Source of the DNA: Diphasiastrum complanatum
Taxonomy: Eukaryota; Streptophyta; Lycopodiopsida; Lycopodiales; Lycopodiaceae
DNA length: 64,000 bases
Assembly (NCBI GenBank): GCA_029204225.1
Contig: CM055107.1
Span: forward strand, 6,420,873 to 6,484,872
Reading direction: 5' to 3'
The first letter of the stretch is position 1. Each line of letters opens with the position of its first letter. The notes beneath the pieces were generated by a model. That model was not told the DNA's origin, made no database searches, and saw only the letters and a list, made by a program, of their open reading frames with translations. Positions 1-11,377 of the stretch are shown piece by piece. Made by a program: the position numbers and the translations under genes.

Positions 1-530
1 AAATGCACTTTTTTTCAAGATTTTTGGAGTTTCCTTGGGATGTAACTCTTGCAGCTTGGTGAGAAGCTGAATCTGACTTAGATACAAGTTCATACCAGTC
101 TGCGAGGGTTTGTTCCCAGAAAATCTTAAAATTTTGCAAAGAAAACCACAACAAATGCACTTTTTTCAAGATTTTTTATGTTTCAATGAAAAGCAACTCT
201 TGCAGCTAGGTGAGAAGCTGAATCTAACTGATATACAATTGCATTTTAGTCTGCGAGGGTTTTTTCCTAGAAAATCCTAAAATTTTGTAAAAAAACCACA
301 AAAAAATGCACTTTTTTCAAGATTTTTTGAGTTTCCTTAAACAGTAACTCTTGTAGCTTAGTGGGCAGCTGAATCTGACTGAGATACAAGTGCATACCAG
401 TCTAAAAGGGTTTTTTCCCAGAAAATCTTAAAATTTTGTAAGAAAATCACAAAAAAATGCACTTTTCTGAAGATTGTTTGAGTGTTCTTGGGAAGTAGCT
501 CTTGCAGCTTGGTGAGAAGCTGAATCTGAC
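1..530 (+). repeat. 151-bp tandem repeat array (about 3.5 units)
   Basis: Units begin at about 3, 153, 304 and 455, each opening with AAATGCACTTTT and sharing CTCTTGCAGCTTGGTGAGAAGC and a GTCTGCGAGGGTT segment, so the period is 150-152 bp. The fourth unit breaks off near 530. A diverged single unit in the same orientation lies at about 14,728-14,850, downstream of a Ty3 integrase fragment. This suggests the array derives from the 3' untranslated part of the same retrotransposon family. The array continues off the left edge. Confidence 0.9.
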
Positions 531-1031
531 TAATCCAATGGTTAGATTTAGAAATATCTAAGAAAAAGTGCCAGAAAGTGCCAAAAAACTGAGTTTTTTC
601 AAGATCCTGACAAATCTGCCCATCAAGAACTCTTGCAAAACTCACATTGTCTAGAAATGGTGCATATACAGCTACTGTAGGAAGGTTGAAGTTTAGATTC
701 ACTCAGATCTGAAGAAATCTCAACAAGAAAAAAAAAGAAAAACACAAAGAACCAAGAAAAGGGGCTAAAATCACACTATTAGCCAACTGAAACTGATCTG
801 ATCTTGTCAAATCTAGGTTGTAGTCACAATATCCATCAAGATCCAACATCCCTGGATTGAACCAAGTGAATGAACCGCAGATCAAGTTGATCAGTACCAA
901 GAAAAATCAGTTTCCACCACCATCCATACCAACCATCCCTCACTCTTCTGCCCACACTCTTTTGTCCATCTCCATATTCTCTTGACAGTATAACTCTCAT
1001 TGCGGTTATTTGTTAAATCCATTTCTGTTTC
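531..1031. other. no gene recognised
   Basis: A/T-rich sequence with purine-rich stretches (about 725-765) and repeated AGATC/CAAGATC words like those at 14.39-14.54 kb downstream of a Ty3 integrase fragment. It is probably retrotransposon 3' untranslated sequence. I see no supported ORF. Confidence 0.4.
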
Positions 1032-2246
1032 TGTTTACATCCATACGGATCCCTCTTTTCTTGATTCCTTTCTCCTCTTCTTTTTCTTCTTCCACTTCAA
1101 AAAAAAAAAAAAAGTTGGAACACCAGAGTCATTGAGCAAACCTTGAAGCAATTCACCAACCAACTACTTTGCGACATTCTAGTGCTGAACTATGGAGACC
1201 GTCCTTGTAGGATTATTGAAATTAAAAAAGTTCCCTGCTGAAACAATCGGAGACTACACCTATCGGATCTATCATCTAGTGAAGGATTGCGATCCCCCGA
1301 TTCTCCAACAGATCATCATGGCAAAAATACTATGTTGGACTGCCCAAAAGGAGTAGATTTGGTATGGAAGAGTTAGCATCCTATGCGTCGCTTGCACAAC
1401 TATGTAAGGATGCTGCCAAGATGGAAATTGCACTCGGGAAGAAGGATTTTCCCTATCTAGATGGGGAATCAAAGGAACAAAGGTCGACAACGAGCAATGA
1501 TCCAACAAGAATGGAACCCCATGCAAGGCAACAAAGTGCAGCAAGGTCAAGTAGAACAAGTGCAGCGGAAGACCCAGAACCTTGCACTTTAAGCTGTCAG
1601 CAAGCTTATGCTCGCTCTATTAAGTTTCTTGAAAAGGACGAATGTACCTTCTACTTTGGAGATCATCCAAGTTCCAGGTGTCCAATCAAGAATCCGCACT
1701 TGTTAAAAGGACAAAATATAGAGCAACAAGCTTGTCGACAGCAAGATCCAACGGTTCAATGGTCATAAGCAGAATCAAGCCAACAAGGAGCTCACTAGAA
1801 GGGTGGATGTCAGATTGATCCATCTAAATCACGAGTTTCTTCAACAAACAGTGGCAAGGTAGAAGTTTTGGTTATATCCTCTTGCATGTCACCGAATTCA
1901 ATGGAGGACCATAACAGCCTACCAGTCTATTTTGTGGAAGATCCTAAGGGGAATCTGTTACCAGTGTATGTCTATGAACTTAGAGGTGATGGCATACTGC
2001 ACTCAGTTAGGTGCTATGGATGCGGAGGAAAACACCGACGTGCTGAATGTCCACACCGAGGGGATCCGTCAACATTTGATCCTTCGTGTTCACAATGCGG
2101 CGTTAATCATCCATGCCGAGATTGCCCGATGAGAAATTCACAAATAGCCAGGAGGCATTTGGCCTATGTAGATCGACATGCACCTGTGGTAACCCTTCTA
2201 CCTCGAACGTACTACAAAAGGAAAATCTTAGTGCCACCGGGTTATG
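1032..2246 (+). pseudogene. Ty3-type gag remnant, copy A
   Basis: Broken gag (capsid/nucleocapsid) of a Ty3-like retrotransposon. A first frame at 1,192-1,356 has capsid-like text (KLKKFPAETIGDYTYRIYHL). A second at 1,364-1,768 continues in another frame. After in-frame TAA (1,766) and TAG, the same frame resumes to about 2,246. Three zinc-knuckle-like motifs are visible: a degenerate one with Tyr for the second Cys (CTFYFGDHPSSRC), then CYGCGGKHRRAEC and CSQCGVNHPCRDC, both Cx2Cx3Hx4C. The T-rich leader and an A15 run precede it from about 1,032. The same two stops are present in copy B at 3.65-4.86 kb, so they predate the duplication. At 2,246 the sequence switches to unrelated pol-like DNA. 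It is non-functional as it stands. Confidence 0.75.
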
Positions 2247-2442
2247 ATTTTACGAATTGTTATCTCTTGTAGGAACTCAGCTTGGAGTATCGTAAATATA
2301 AAGTATAATGTAATGGCTTTTTGGATGATTCACAATATGAAGCTTATTTTTCGTTTGCAATGCCCATTTTGGAATTTTTCTAGAACATATCTTAACAGTT
2401 GTGAATTTTATACAATTCTAAACTCAATGGCTTTAGATTAGG

Positions 2443-2806
2443 AGCTAGAAAAGGTTCGGATCATGAATGAATTTCAAAATATTTTTCCAATTGACTTATC
2501 TCATGATTTATCACATTCTAGGTTAGTGATCACATAATTGAGCTAATTTCTAGGTAGTCATCCTATCTTTAGACAATCGTATTGGTTTTTTTAAAGATTA
2601 TTGATTATATTCAAAATTATCTTAAGATGGGACATATTAGACCCAATAAATTACCATGGGATGCTCCCGTTCCTCTGAAAGCAAAGAAAGATGGAGACTT
2701 TCGAATGTGTCTAGAATATAAAGAGTTAAATAAAGTAATTATCAAAAACAAATATCCATTGTCCAAGATGATCTGATTGATCTTTTGGAGTTAAATACTC
2801 CAACTT
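2443..2806 (+). pseudogene. Ty3 chromovirus reverse transcriptase, N-terminal fragment
   Basis: Fragment of the RT fingers of a chromovirus-type gypsy pol. An upstream piece reads like the protease-RT linker (EFQNIFPIDLSHDL). It is followed by PIFRQSYWF, then by GHIRPNKLPWDAPV and KKDGDFRMCLEYKELNKV, the standard RT entry motifs, ending at KNKYPLSK. One base is lost near 2,768, after which DDLIDLLE continues in another frame. Stops lie upstream. The palm with the YxDD motif is absent because the element is broken at about 2,806, just before a copia LTR. An integrase scrap of the same class follows at 3,526. Confidence 0.8.
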
Positions 2807-2818
2807 TAACCTGCAATT

Positions 2819-3466
2819 AGCTCTGATATTGTGTGAACAAATCAGATCCATAACATGCTTAATGCAACAATTGATCTTTGTCTAAACTTGAGTGCACATC
2901 TAGATTCATCAACAAGCTAGAAATCATGCATCTACCATGCTAGAACTTGAAAATTCATTCATATCTCATCAAAATCACTAAGAAGCAATATGGTCCTGTC
3001 TATGTCCGTACAACAGTACCAGTAGTACAACATTCACACATGTGGATTCACAAGAAAAATTGCATTCTACACATAAGAATTGAATATATAAAGAGAAATA
3101 TGACAAAGATGAACATAGAATCAAAAGAGAAACATTTTCCATACAAAATGAGAACATCAAGATATGTTCTCCACACAGGTACAACTATTTATAACAAAAA
3201 TAGTGTCACTTGCCAAATATTGCTCTAAAGTAGTAGCTCCTAGGTACTTCACCAAAAAGCTCGATTTTTATGACTAGATGCAATGTATCCATATCAACCA
3301 ATAAAAGTAGTTCTAAATATGAGCTTATAAACTTGTCTACTTGCTAAACATAGTAGTGACACTATTTTTAGGCCTTATTGACATAAGAAATTCTATCTCT
3401 AAATTAAAAATCACTTTGGCCTCAAAATTGGCAAATTAGATCAACTTAACTAGTTGACATTTCACA
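2819..3466 (-). mobile_element. minus-strand copia LTR with PBS remnant
   Basis: The segment 2,832-3,466 (635 bp) starts TGTGAA and ends TTCACA, matching the termini and length of the copia LTRs at 34.5, 36.8 and 55.0 kb. Immediately before it, GCTCTGATATTG resembles the reverse complement of the initiator-Met PBS with some changes, which sets a minus orientation. A TATA-like TATAAATAG on the minus strand lies near 3,186-3,194. It separates the chromovirus RT scrap from the integrase scrap. No matching second LTR was found, so this is a truncated or solo LTR. Confidence 0.55.
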
Positions 3467-3525
3467 TAACATACGTGATCAAAAGATCAAATGCTAGATT
3501 CATATGTATTTTGTAATAGTAGTAA

Positions 3526-3640
3526 GCATTCAACTATCGGTTATAACCCGATTATGCTTATGTACGGTTTGGAACCTAGATCCCTCATCGTCGTTGAAAC
3601 TCAATCGATCAAGTTTTAGAAAGTAGTGGATTTCCTATAC
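3526..3640 (+). pseudogene. Ty3 chromovirus integrase scrap
   Basis: About 35 codons reading NPIMLMYGLEPRSLIVVE, which matches the SPFMLMYGFQPRSPI stretch of the better-preserved chromovirus integrase at 56.1 kb. It is probably the continuation of the pol fragment at 2.44-2.81 kb, with most of RT, RNase H and integrase deleted and a copia LTR between. Confidence 0.7.
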
Positions 3641-3646
3641 AACATG

Positions 3647-5644
3647 CCTGTTCACATCCATATGGATCCCTCTTTTCTTGATTCCTTTCTCCTCTTCTTT
3701 TATTTCTTCCACTTCAAAAAAAAAAAAAAGTTGGAACACCAGAGTCATTGAGCAAACCTTGAAGCAATTCACCAACCAACTACTTTGCGACATTCTAGTG
3801 CTGAACTATGAAGACCGCCCTTGTAGGATTATCGAAATTAAAAAAGTTCCCTGCTGAAACAATCAGAGACTACACCTATCGGATCTATCATCTAGTGAAG
3901 GATTGTTATCCCCCGATTCTCCAATAGATCATCATGGCAAAAATACTATGTTGGACTGCCCAAAAGGATCAGATTTGGTATGGAAGAGTTAGCATCCTGT
4001 GCGTCGCTTGCACAACTCTGTAAGGATGCTGCCAAGATGGAAATCTCACTCGGGAAGAAGGATTTTCCCTATCTAGATGAGGAATCAGAGGAACAAAGGT
4101 CGACAACGAGCAATGATCCAACAAGAATGGAACCCCATGCAAGGCAACAAAGTGCAGCAAGGTCAAGTGAAACAAGTGCAGCGGAAGACCCAGAACCTTG
4201 CACTTTAAGCTGTCAGCAAGCTTATGCTTGCTCTATTAAGTTTCTTGAAAAGGACGAATGTACCTTCTACTTTGGAGATCATCCAAGTTCCAGGTGTCCA
4301 ATCAAGAATCCGCGCTTGTTAAAAGGACAAAATATAGAGCAACAAGCTTGTCGACAGCAAGATCCAGCGGTTCAATGGTCATAAGCAGAATCAAGCCAAC
4401 AAGGAGCTCACTAGAAGGGTGGATGTCAGATTGATCCATCTAAATCACGAGTTTCTTCAACAAACAGTGGCAAGGTAGAAGTTTTGGTTATATCCTCTTG
4501 CATGTCACCGAATTCAATGGAGGACCATAACAACCTACCAGTCTATTTTGTGGAAGATCCTAAGGGGAATCTATTACCAGTGTATGCCTATGAACCTAGA
4601 GGTGATGGCATACTGCACTCAATTAGGTGCTATGGATGCGGAGGAAAACACCGACGTGCTGAATGTCCACATCGAGGGGATCCGTCAACATTTGATCCCT
4701 CGTGTTCACAATGCGGAGTTAATCATCCATGCCGAGACTGCCCGATGAGAAATTCACAAATAGCCAGGAGGCATTTGGCCTATGTAGACTGACATGCACC
4801 TGTGGTAACCCTTCTACCTCGAACATACTACAAAAGAAAAATCTTAGTGCCATCGGGTTATGAAGCGAGTGACGAAGAAGAAAATCTGAGAAAAGTCCCA
4901 AGGTACGCAAAGGTACCCTCGGGCAAACAAGTAGAACCATCACAGAAGACAAAGATGGTAGAATTCATCAAGCCAACGCCTGTCGAGGAGGTCAAGACAC
5001 AAGCACTCGAGGAACTCCAGTAGATTTTGTCAGGGCTTTTTTCGCACTCAATGCGAAGAATTCTTAGTGATGAATTACAAAGGGGAGTAGCGTCAACAAG
5101 GCAACTTGAAGGCAATTCAGCACAAGATCCAAGAAAAATTGCCATCACGCAGCCTTCAACGGGAAAGTGCAATGACCAAGAGAAGACTAAAGTTGATGAT
5201 TGTCCCTCAGTGAGCAAGATTCAACCAAAGTCTAATTGTTTCACAATTCAACAGACCCCCAAATCAACGCCAATTCGGGGTATATCCATTCTTCAAAGGC
5301 CAAATCCAAGGAATCCAAGCCCAAAATGGCCAATTGTACAGCAAGGACCAGAACCTACAATGATAAAGCCTTGTCCTAAATCTATGATATTGACTGCTGA
5401 GGAAAGTCGTCAGGCTGATGCATACTGCGAATACCTGGACAGTCAAGAGCATCAAGCAAACACGTCATATCCACATTATGATTTGGGGGAGTCAATGACA
5501 TTGGGACCAGTTGCGTCGATCTATGAAGATCCATTATATCAGCAAGATTTATCTTGGGATCCTCCAATGGAATGCCTCAACTACCCAATTGTCAATGAAC
5601 AAGGTTATCTGATATGGCCACCAGACCCTTATGTGTATTATTGA
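3647..5644 (+). pseudogene. Ty3-type gag remnant, copy B (longer)
   Basis: Second copy of the gag at 1.03 kb, near-identical to about 4,861 and then continuing to a natural-looking end at 5,644. Frames run 3,808-3,927 (capsid start, TAG where copy A has CAG), 3,980-4,384, 4,484-4,792 and 4,802-5,023, with a last frame at 5,027-5,644. The TAA/TAG pair at 4,382-4,420 is shared with copy A. Knuckles are CTFYFGDHPSSRC, CYGCGGKHRRAEC and CSQCGVNHPCRDC. The C-terminal 205 codons are Pro/Gln/Tyr-rich and of unknown fold, ending PPDPYVYY. No protease or RT follows; an LTR-like tail does. A gag-only (TR-GAG-like) element is possible, though a deletion derivative is equally so. Confidence 0.7.
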
Positions 5645-6600
5645 AAATCTGGCAAGTCTAGGTTCTTGCTGATCAACAATCAATAAAGCCTTAGGTTCTA
5701 TGTAAGCGAATTCTATTTACGCTTTTCCTGAAGCACCCATGTCCCAGCAATAAATGAACCGACAATAGTGCCCCTTCACGACAGTTGCAGCCTAGGGCCA
5801 AGGGACCGGCACTACTTTGGGTCGTGGACTCTATTGTGGGTATTTCATGTATACAAATAAATAAGTGGGTCCCACCACTTAAAATACTGTTGGCCAAGCC
5901 TTGTCTAGTGGGCCCCACCACAGTACAATAGAATAATAAGTGCAAGGCACTGGCATCCTGTGTGTATAAGCCCAGCCACCAATGAGCACAAGTAGCAAGT
6001 TGTAATTCCTAGGAATAAGAGACTAGGGGCTTAAAACTCTAAAATGACATTAGAGGCCCTAAGTCAAGTTGCAAATAAAAAAGCTAAAAGGGGCCAACTT
6101 AAAACTCACATGAATCATGTGAGTGCCCTTGTGCTTTCTTAGCACCATTAGATTTAAAGTTGTGTTTCTTTGAAAGGCTTGGATTAGAATCCTTGCCCCA
6201 ATGAAGTGGCCAATGAGAGTAAAGGAGGCTCACCTCTAAAATCTATAAGAGGGAGTCATTTCCTTTGTATTGTATCATCTTCCTTCTCATTCTAATAAAA
6301 CTCTCTTGGTTTCTCCATCTCCATCTCCCTCTCTTTCTCTCCTCTCTCTCTCTCTTCTCCCTGTCTCCCTATGTTGGGATAGAATAGCTTTGGGTAGGCG
6401 CTCGAGCCCCCGAAGCCTTTCTCAACCTAGGCGTTCTCTCTCTCCCTCTCTCCACTCTCTTTCTCCTCTCCCTCTCTCTTCTTGCTATGTAGGTGAAGGC
6501 GAGGTTGCCGCTCCCAGCGACGGACCCCTATGCTACATCGACGACACAACAAGCCTCTTTTTCAGTTGTATCCATCAGTAATATGCTATAGAAGTCAATA
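5645..6600 (+). other. LTR-like tail with TATA box and poly(A) signal
   Basis: No ORF. TCTATAAGAGGG at about 6,241 looks like a TATA box and TCTAATAAAACTC at about 6,291 like a polyadenylation signal, followed by a C/T-rich stretch (6,305-6,480). This order is typical of a plant LTR promoter/R region, placed just after the gag of copy B. I could not fix the LTR ends or find a partner copy. Confidence 0.4.
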
Positions 6601-7329
6601 GAAATCTAAAACTGTCAAAAAGTAAAAAAAAATTGAGTCTTTTTTGGGGGGGATTTGTTGCATGCTAGAGTCAAGGCTTCTAGCCTTGATCTCTTAGGTT
6701 TCAAATTTAGGTCATTTCAGCTTTCATTTGAGCCTATGCAGGTTGCCATAGCTATTGGGAGCAAGAACAACGAGCTTGTGCAAGCTAGGAGCTGTCAGTG
6801 CCCACTTTAGCCTCAAAAAAATAGTTTCTTTTTTTATTTGTTTATGATCTATTTGTAGCCCATGGATTTGATTGAGAGCTTGGTAGGGCCATTTTTGGGC
6901 TTTATGAACTATTGCTAACCTCAAGTTATGGTGATTTTTCTTGCTTTTTGGATGCCCATATGGCTATTTTTTTGCCGATGACTGCTCGCACATATGGATA
7001 GTACAGTCAGTGGTGAGTATTATAGATGATATAGAAATGACCTAGACCTAGCTTTACAACATGTACTTTCGTTGAGAATCAATCAATGTTCAAGGCAATT
7101 TTACAAATTTGTTTTAGTAAAACATTGATGCATATGTGAATGAAATATTTTGTGGGGACAATGGTACAATGTTTCTAGCATCTTGCATGAGTGGTCTACA
7201 TTGGTTTCAAGCAGTTATGGGCTTTGTATGGTATTGATACAGATTCTATGACATAAAATGGAAAAAAATAATAATATTATCTCCTATAGTGTGGATAATC
7301 AATAACTCAATGAACTAATACAAGAATTA
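6601..7329. other. no gene recognised
   Basis: A/T-rich sequence with homopolymers (G8 near 6,645). Short ORFs only, none resembling a known family. Confidence 0.4.
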
Positions 7330-8140
7330 AATTCGTAAATTTCTGGTGAAGTGTGATTGCGTCTGTAATATATTGAATCCATTATTAATAGTGAAAGAAA
7401 TAACTGAGTCAATGTGGTTTGATTTCTTTCCAAACAAGCTATTGATACATTTTGGTTGAAAGTGACTTTTTTGAGATACTATGTAACATGAGCGGCTTAA
7501 TATTTGCATGTAGAAGATTGCATGTATGTCCAACAGTGTTTTCAACTACGGGAATTGTCACTATACTTGATACCCATATAAATGACTGGCAATTCAATTT
7601 GTTTCAAGTTATTGGATTACGAACTATTTGGAAAAGTGTTGCGAAGAAGTTGTAGAAAGTGTTTCGATTCTTTGTTGAAAAGATATTGATACAGTTTGGC
7701 CGAAAGTCGAATTTTTGAGATATTGTGTAAGACGAAGGCTCAATATTTACATGTCAAAGATTGTACGCCTTTCCAACGTTGTTTTAAAAAATCAAGGACT
7801 ATTAGTACACTTAAGACCTGTTACTGACAATTTGATTTGTTTCAAATTATTGGATTACAAATTGTACTATTTGAAAAAGTGTTATGAGGAAGTCGTAAAT
7901 TGTAAAATTCCATAATTCTTGGTAAATGATAATTGGAGTAGTTATTGAGTACTTACAATTTTTTTTCAAATATAGAATATATGACTTTATAGTGTGAAAG
8001 AACTGACTAAATTGGTTGTAGTTCGATTTCTTTTCAAAAAAGCTATCAATAGAGATGATGAATGTTGTTTTTTTTTGAGATATTTATAAGACGAAACTAT
8101 TTTGGTATGCTTACCATGTTTGATTGCTAGGTAAAATGTA
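7330..8140 (+). repeat. diverged ~240-bp tandem repeats
   Basis: A module beginning TTGATACATTTTGGTTGAAAG at 7,443 recurs at 7,687 (TTGATACAGTTTGGCCGAAAG), both running through TTTTTGAGATA, CAATTTGTTTCAA-like and ATTGGATTAC words. A partial third copy starts near 8,047. A flanking module (GTGAAAGAA..ACTGA..TTTGATTTCTTTCCAAACAAGCT) occurs at about 7,330-7,440 and again at 7,911-8,042. The order is A-B-B-A'-B'. Identity is perhaps 70-75% by eye. No coding potential; origin unknown. Confidence 0.7.
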
Positions 8141-8574
8141 GAATTAGATAACTCATATTTTTTAATAAGAATCTGGTTTGAAAAATATTTGTGAAGTCTA
8201 GTAACTGTTGGAAATAAATATGATAATGAACTTAAAGGGATTTACTCTGAGTACGAAAACTTATACTTCATTCTATATGATCAGATAGATGCAGCTACAT
8301 ATTAGTTCTATGATTGTATAGATTTTTTGCAAATTCGCTATCATGTTTTTGATATTATCAAATGATCAATCTAAGAAATGTGCAGAAATGCACTATAACC
8401 ACCGACCTCACTGTTATGCATCATATACTAGACACGATATGTTGAGCATCTGTTGCAAGTTCAGTTTTCCATGCATAAATTTTTATTACTTTTTCGCATA
8501 TACTCTGAGCTGCATAGGGCATTTGCTAAATGTGTGGGCATGAATGTTTGTATAGACACATAGTTGAGAGGGGG
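8141..8574. other. no gene recognised
   Basis: A/T-rich, short ORFs without family resemblance. Confidence 0.35.
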
Positions 8575-8765
8575 TTGCGAGAGGAAAAAGTGGGAACCGA
8601 AATAGTAAAGTGGGGTGGGGAGTGACTCCATCGCCCAATGGGTAAGGCACAGAAGAAAAAATATATATATATAAAAAGAAGAAAAAGAAAACCGAAAAAG
8701 AGAGAGAAAGAAAGATTGAGAGAAAAGTAAAAGAAAAAAAGAGAGGAAAAAAAAAGGACTTCAAC
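8575..8765 (+). repeat. polypurine tract
   Basis: Nearly pure A/G strand with an (AT)6 interruption at about 8,662-8,674. A tRNA-like word CCCAATGGGTAAGGCAC lies at 8,634-8,650 but no B box follows. Confidence 0.6.
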
Positions 8766-9798
8766 CATCTCTATCAGACCCCAAACCAATTTGTGAGGAC
8801 CAGTGACGTCTCACACATCCATAGAAGGTGAGGACAATTTTTCCTAATTGATTCTATAGATTTAACGGAAAACCAGTACTTTCTACCATCTTGTGTATTG
8901 GATCTTAGGACAGTAAGTTGTCCTACAAGGACTACTGTCAAAATATAGGGCTTGAGAGAAGATTCAGTACAAAAAGGATAGATTGTTATTCCCCGTTGAA
9001 TCGGTTCTTAGAGAATATAAGTTGAATGTCTAAACAAAAAAAAAAAAGTTGGTAATCACCAGTCTGGATCGGTTTAAGTCACTGGGGCACTAAAGCCTCA
9101 TTGCATATACATTCATACACACATCAATGACACGATGGTAGACACAATACTGATGACTTGCATCCATATCATCCCATTTCCAATTCTAAGATTTGCATTT
9201 GCATATCTCGCCATGCATGGGTCCGAAGGTGGGCATTGTCTTACATCTGATGGGAATGAGAGCATTTGCCATTTAGGTCACAGGTGGGTTTTTACAGGTA
9301 CACCAAATTGTTCAAAGATGTTGCAGTTGAATCCAATCTAGTTGCAGATGGATCCTAAGGGCTCAATCGATGGCCTTTGGGTGGGAAGCTATTGAAGACA
9401 TCCCACCAACTCACTGTGGTTAGCATCACCTAGCAAGGATGTTGAGCCCACTATACTTGATTCACCACTTGGAGCTGATGCGAAACTAGAGACTCTGGGT
9501 CCGCCGTATGGGGACCAGACTACCCAGTGGTAGTCGCCGATGTTAGCCGATATATCCGCACGAAAAATGGGGCTAATATTGAAGCTTAAGTTCGCCATAA
9601 CTGAAAAATGGGCATGTAAAACCTGGGTATTAGAGAACAATTGGCAAAAAATTGCCTTAGGATTGGTGGGTTCCAGCCCGCCGCCCTAAATGAGGCCAGA
9701 GAAAAGTTTGCGGTTTTAGAAATGGCCTGTGATAATGTTTTGCGACTTTTTTGCCAGATGTAAAAATAGCCAGCATAGTCGTGCTAAAATCCTACCAT
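8766..9798. other. no gene recognised
   Basis: Mixed-composition sequence with short A runs (9,037-9,047). Nothing recognisable until the copia scrap at 9.8 kb. Confidence 0.35.
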
Positions 9799-9895
9799 GT
9801 ACAGAGTTAGTTTTACTAATATATGGTTCTATTTTATCACTTTCATAGATGATTATTCTAGATGGTCTACAGTCATGTTCATTAAGCCCTAGTGC
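9799..9895 (+). pseudogene. copia integrase core scrap
   Basis: About 30 codons including FITFIDDYSRWSTVMFIKP, the stretch around the first catalytic Asp region of Ty1/copia integrases. It is cut at about 9,895 by the hairpin-rich repeat, and no other part of this element is nearby. Confidence 0.65.
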
Positions 9896-9949
9896 ATTTT
9901 CAGGGAAACCATGTTGTCGTGGGAGCCCTAGTCATGAATGCCAGAAAAG

Positions 9950-10250
9950 TAAAACTGACCAAAAAAAAAAAAAATAGGTGCCCTGGGTGCCGTGGAACTG
10001 AAGTTCCATGGCACCTGTACGGCACCTATGGAACCTGTGCCGTGGTACGGCACTTGGAACTTCGGCCTTACTCTTTTGAGTTTGAGTATTATTGATTTTT
10101 CTGAACTGAACTATGTCTGGTATTCATGAAGCCCTCCCTTGTGTTTATTTCATAGAGATTAATTTTTTTCTGATTGTGGAGGACATAGAAGTGTAATTGT
10201 GCAGCTGAATCATATTCTATGCTAGGAGTTCAGCTGCTGTGGTTACTCCT
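9950..10250 (+). repeat. hairpin-rich dispersed repeat, copy 1
   Basis: Sequence shared, in inverse orientation, with about 47,750-48,015. At 9,986-10,015 a 14-bp stem with a 2-nt GA loop (GGTGCCGTGGAACT / AGTTCCATGGCACC) is perfect apart from one G:U-compatible position. More GTGCCGTGG/CGGCACC words follow to about 10,060. An internal A run lies at about 9,960-9,974. The distal half (AACTATGTCTGGTATTCATG to TCAGCTGCTGTGGTTACTCC) is non-repetitive but conserved between the copies. It may be a MITE or another non-coding element; ends not determined. Confidence 0.7.
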
Positions 10251-11127
10251 ATTTTGCTCTTACCCATCCAGATTGTATGATATTAACTTTTTTCTTCATA
10301 TTTGTTGACTTTTTGGAATTCGCCCAACACTCTTTATATGGTGTAGGTACATTTTATGTGTTTCAAATCATATTCTCAACATACTAAAGAAGTTGTACTA
10401 GCTGTACTGAAAGAGAGTTTTTGTCAACGTGAATTTTCTAAGTTTAATGAGTAGTAGTTAATTTACTAGAACATGAGCATGCACATGCTCATATCGTTGT
10501 GACATTTCTGAGTAAATTTGGGCATGAAGTTTTTTTAGTTTTATCTTGTGCTAGGAGTCGGATTCACAAAATCTGTCTTTACAATGCCGTTCTTTTGCTT
10601 GCAAGGTATACTTCATCTAATTTTGAGCTTTGCTAATTCTTCAGAAGGCCATAATAAAATATGTGGTATGCTTTATATTATTGCATTCTTTTTTTCTTCA
10701 AAGCTTGCATATAAAGATGGAAAAGGTTCGAAGAAAGGACTACACATTGGCTGTCATTATAGCTCCACAAGCCTTTCTGTTGCTTGGGTAGTTGACAGTA
10801 GGGTAGAAGTAGATGGCTTAAAGCACAAGGAGAGTTCAATGAGTTAGGAATTGCCCAAAATGAAATTATAAGTCAACTATCTCAATAAACATTCTCATGT
10901 ACTTCTTTAATGCATGGTTGTGATGAGTTGACATGAGGACGACCATGAAGATTGTGTCTTCCTTCACTGTAGAACATTGTTTTGTGTTCACTTAATTTTC
11001 TTTCCGAGGGTAAAAATTGTGCGCAATGTCCTTTTCAAAGCTTCCCTCTCATGTTTCTGTTTTGTGATACTTAATTCAGAATTGAGTAGGTTCTCAACAG
11101 ATTTTGCTTTGTTGAAGCTTATATAAT
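10251..11127. other. no certain gene; possible hAT-flanking sequence
   Basis: A 99-codon frame at 10,548-10,847 has no recognised family. It could be an exon of a decayed transposase since a hAT C-terminus follows, but nothing in it shows that. Confidence 0.3.
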
Positions 11128-11377
11128 CAGCTTGTGTACATTGAATGCAAAATTTGCTCTTGTGCTCAGGTCGATCCCTCGACTGTTGAGTGATAGGGTT
11201 GAAAAACTTGTGTACATGTATTTTAATTACAAAATAATAAAGAGAATAGGAAATGTTGATTATATAGAGGACATGCCTGCATGGGGGATAGATCTTTCAG
11301 GAGAAGAAGAGATGGAAGATCTTGGCTATCGTCGAGATTGTGTGGCTATAGACTATGAGGTTGATGAAAACTTATAA
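11128..11377 (+). pseudogene. hAT transposase C-terminal (dimerisation) fragment
   Basis: The frame reads RSIPRLLSDRVEKLVYMYFN then YKIIKR, which fits the RNRLxxxRVEKLVYxYxNLRL pattern at the C-terminus of plant hAT transposases. It is followed by an acidic tail (DLSGEEEMEDL) and a stop at 11,377. The expected HSKKRNRL start is degraded to LRSIPRLL. The catalytic part and the BED finger are not visible upstream, and no terminal inverted repeats were found. Confidence 0.6.

Noticed and set aside
8628-8655. tRNA-Arg-like D-arm word (CCCAATGGGTAAGGCAC), possible tRNA or SINE
   Set aside because: No anticodon arm, T-arm or B-box sequence follows at a usable distance; the next bases are a polypurine tract.
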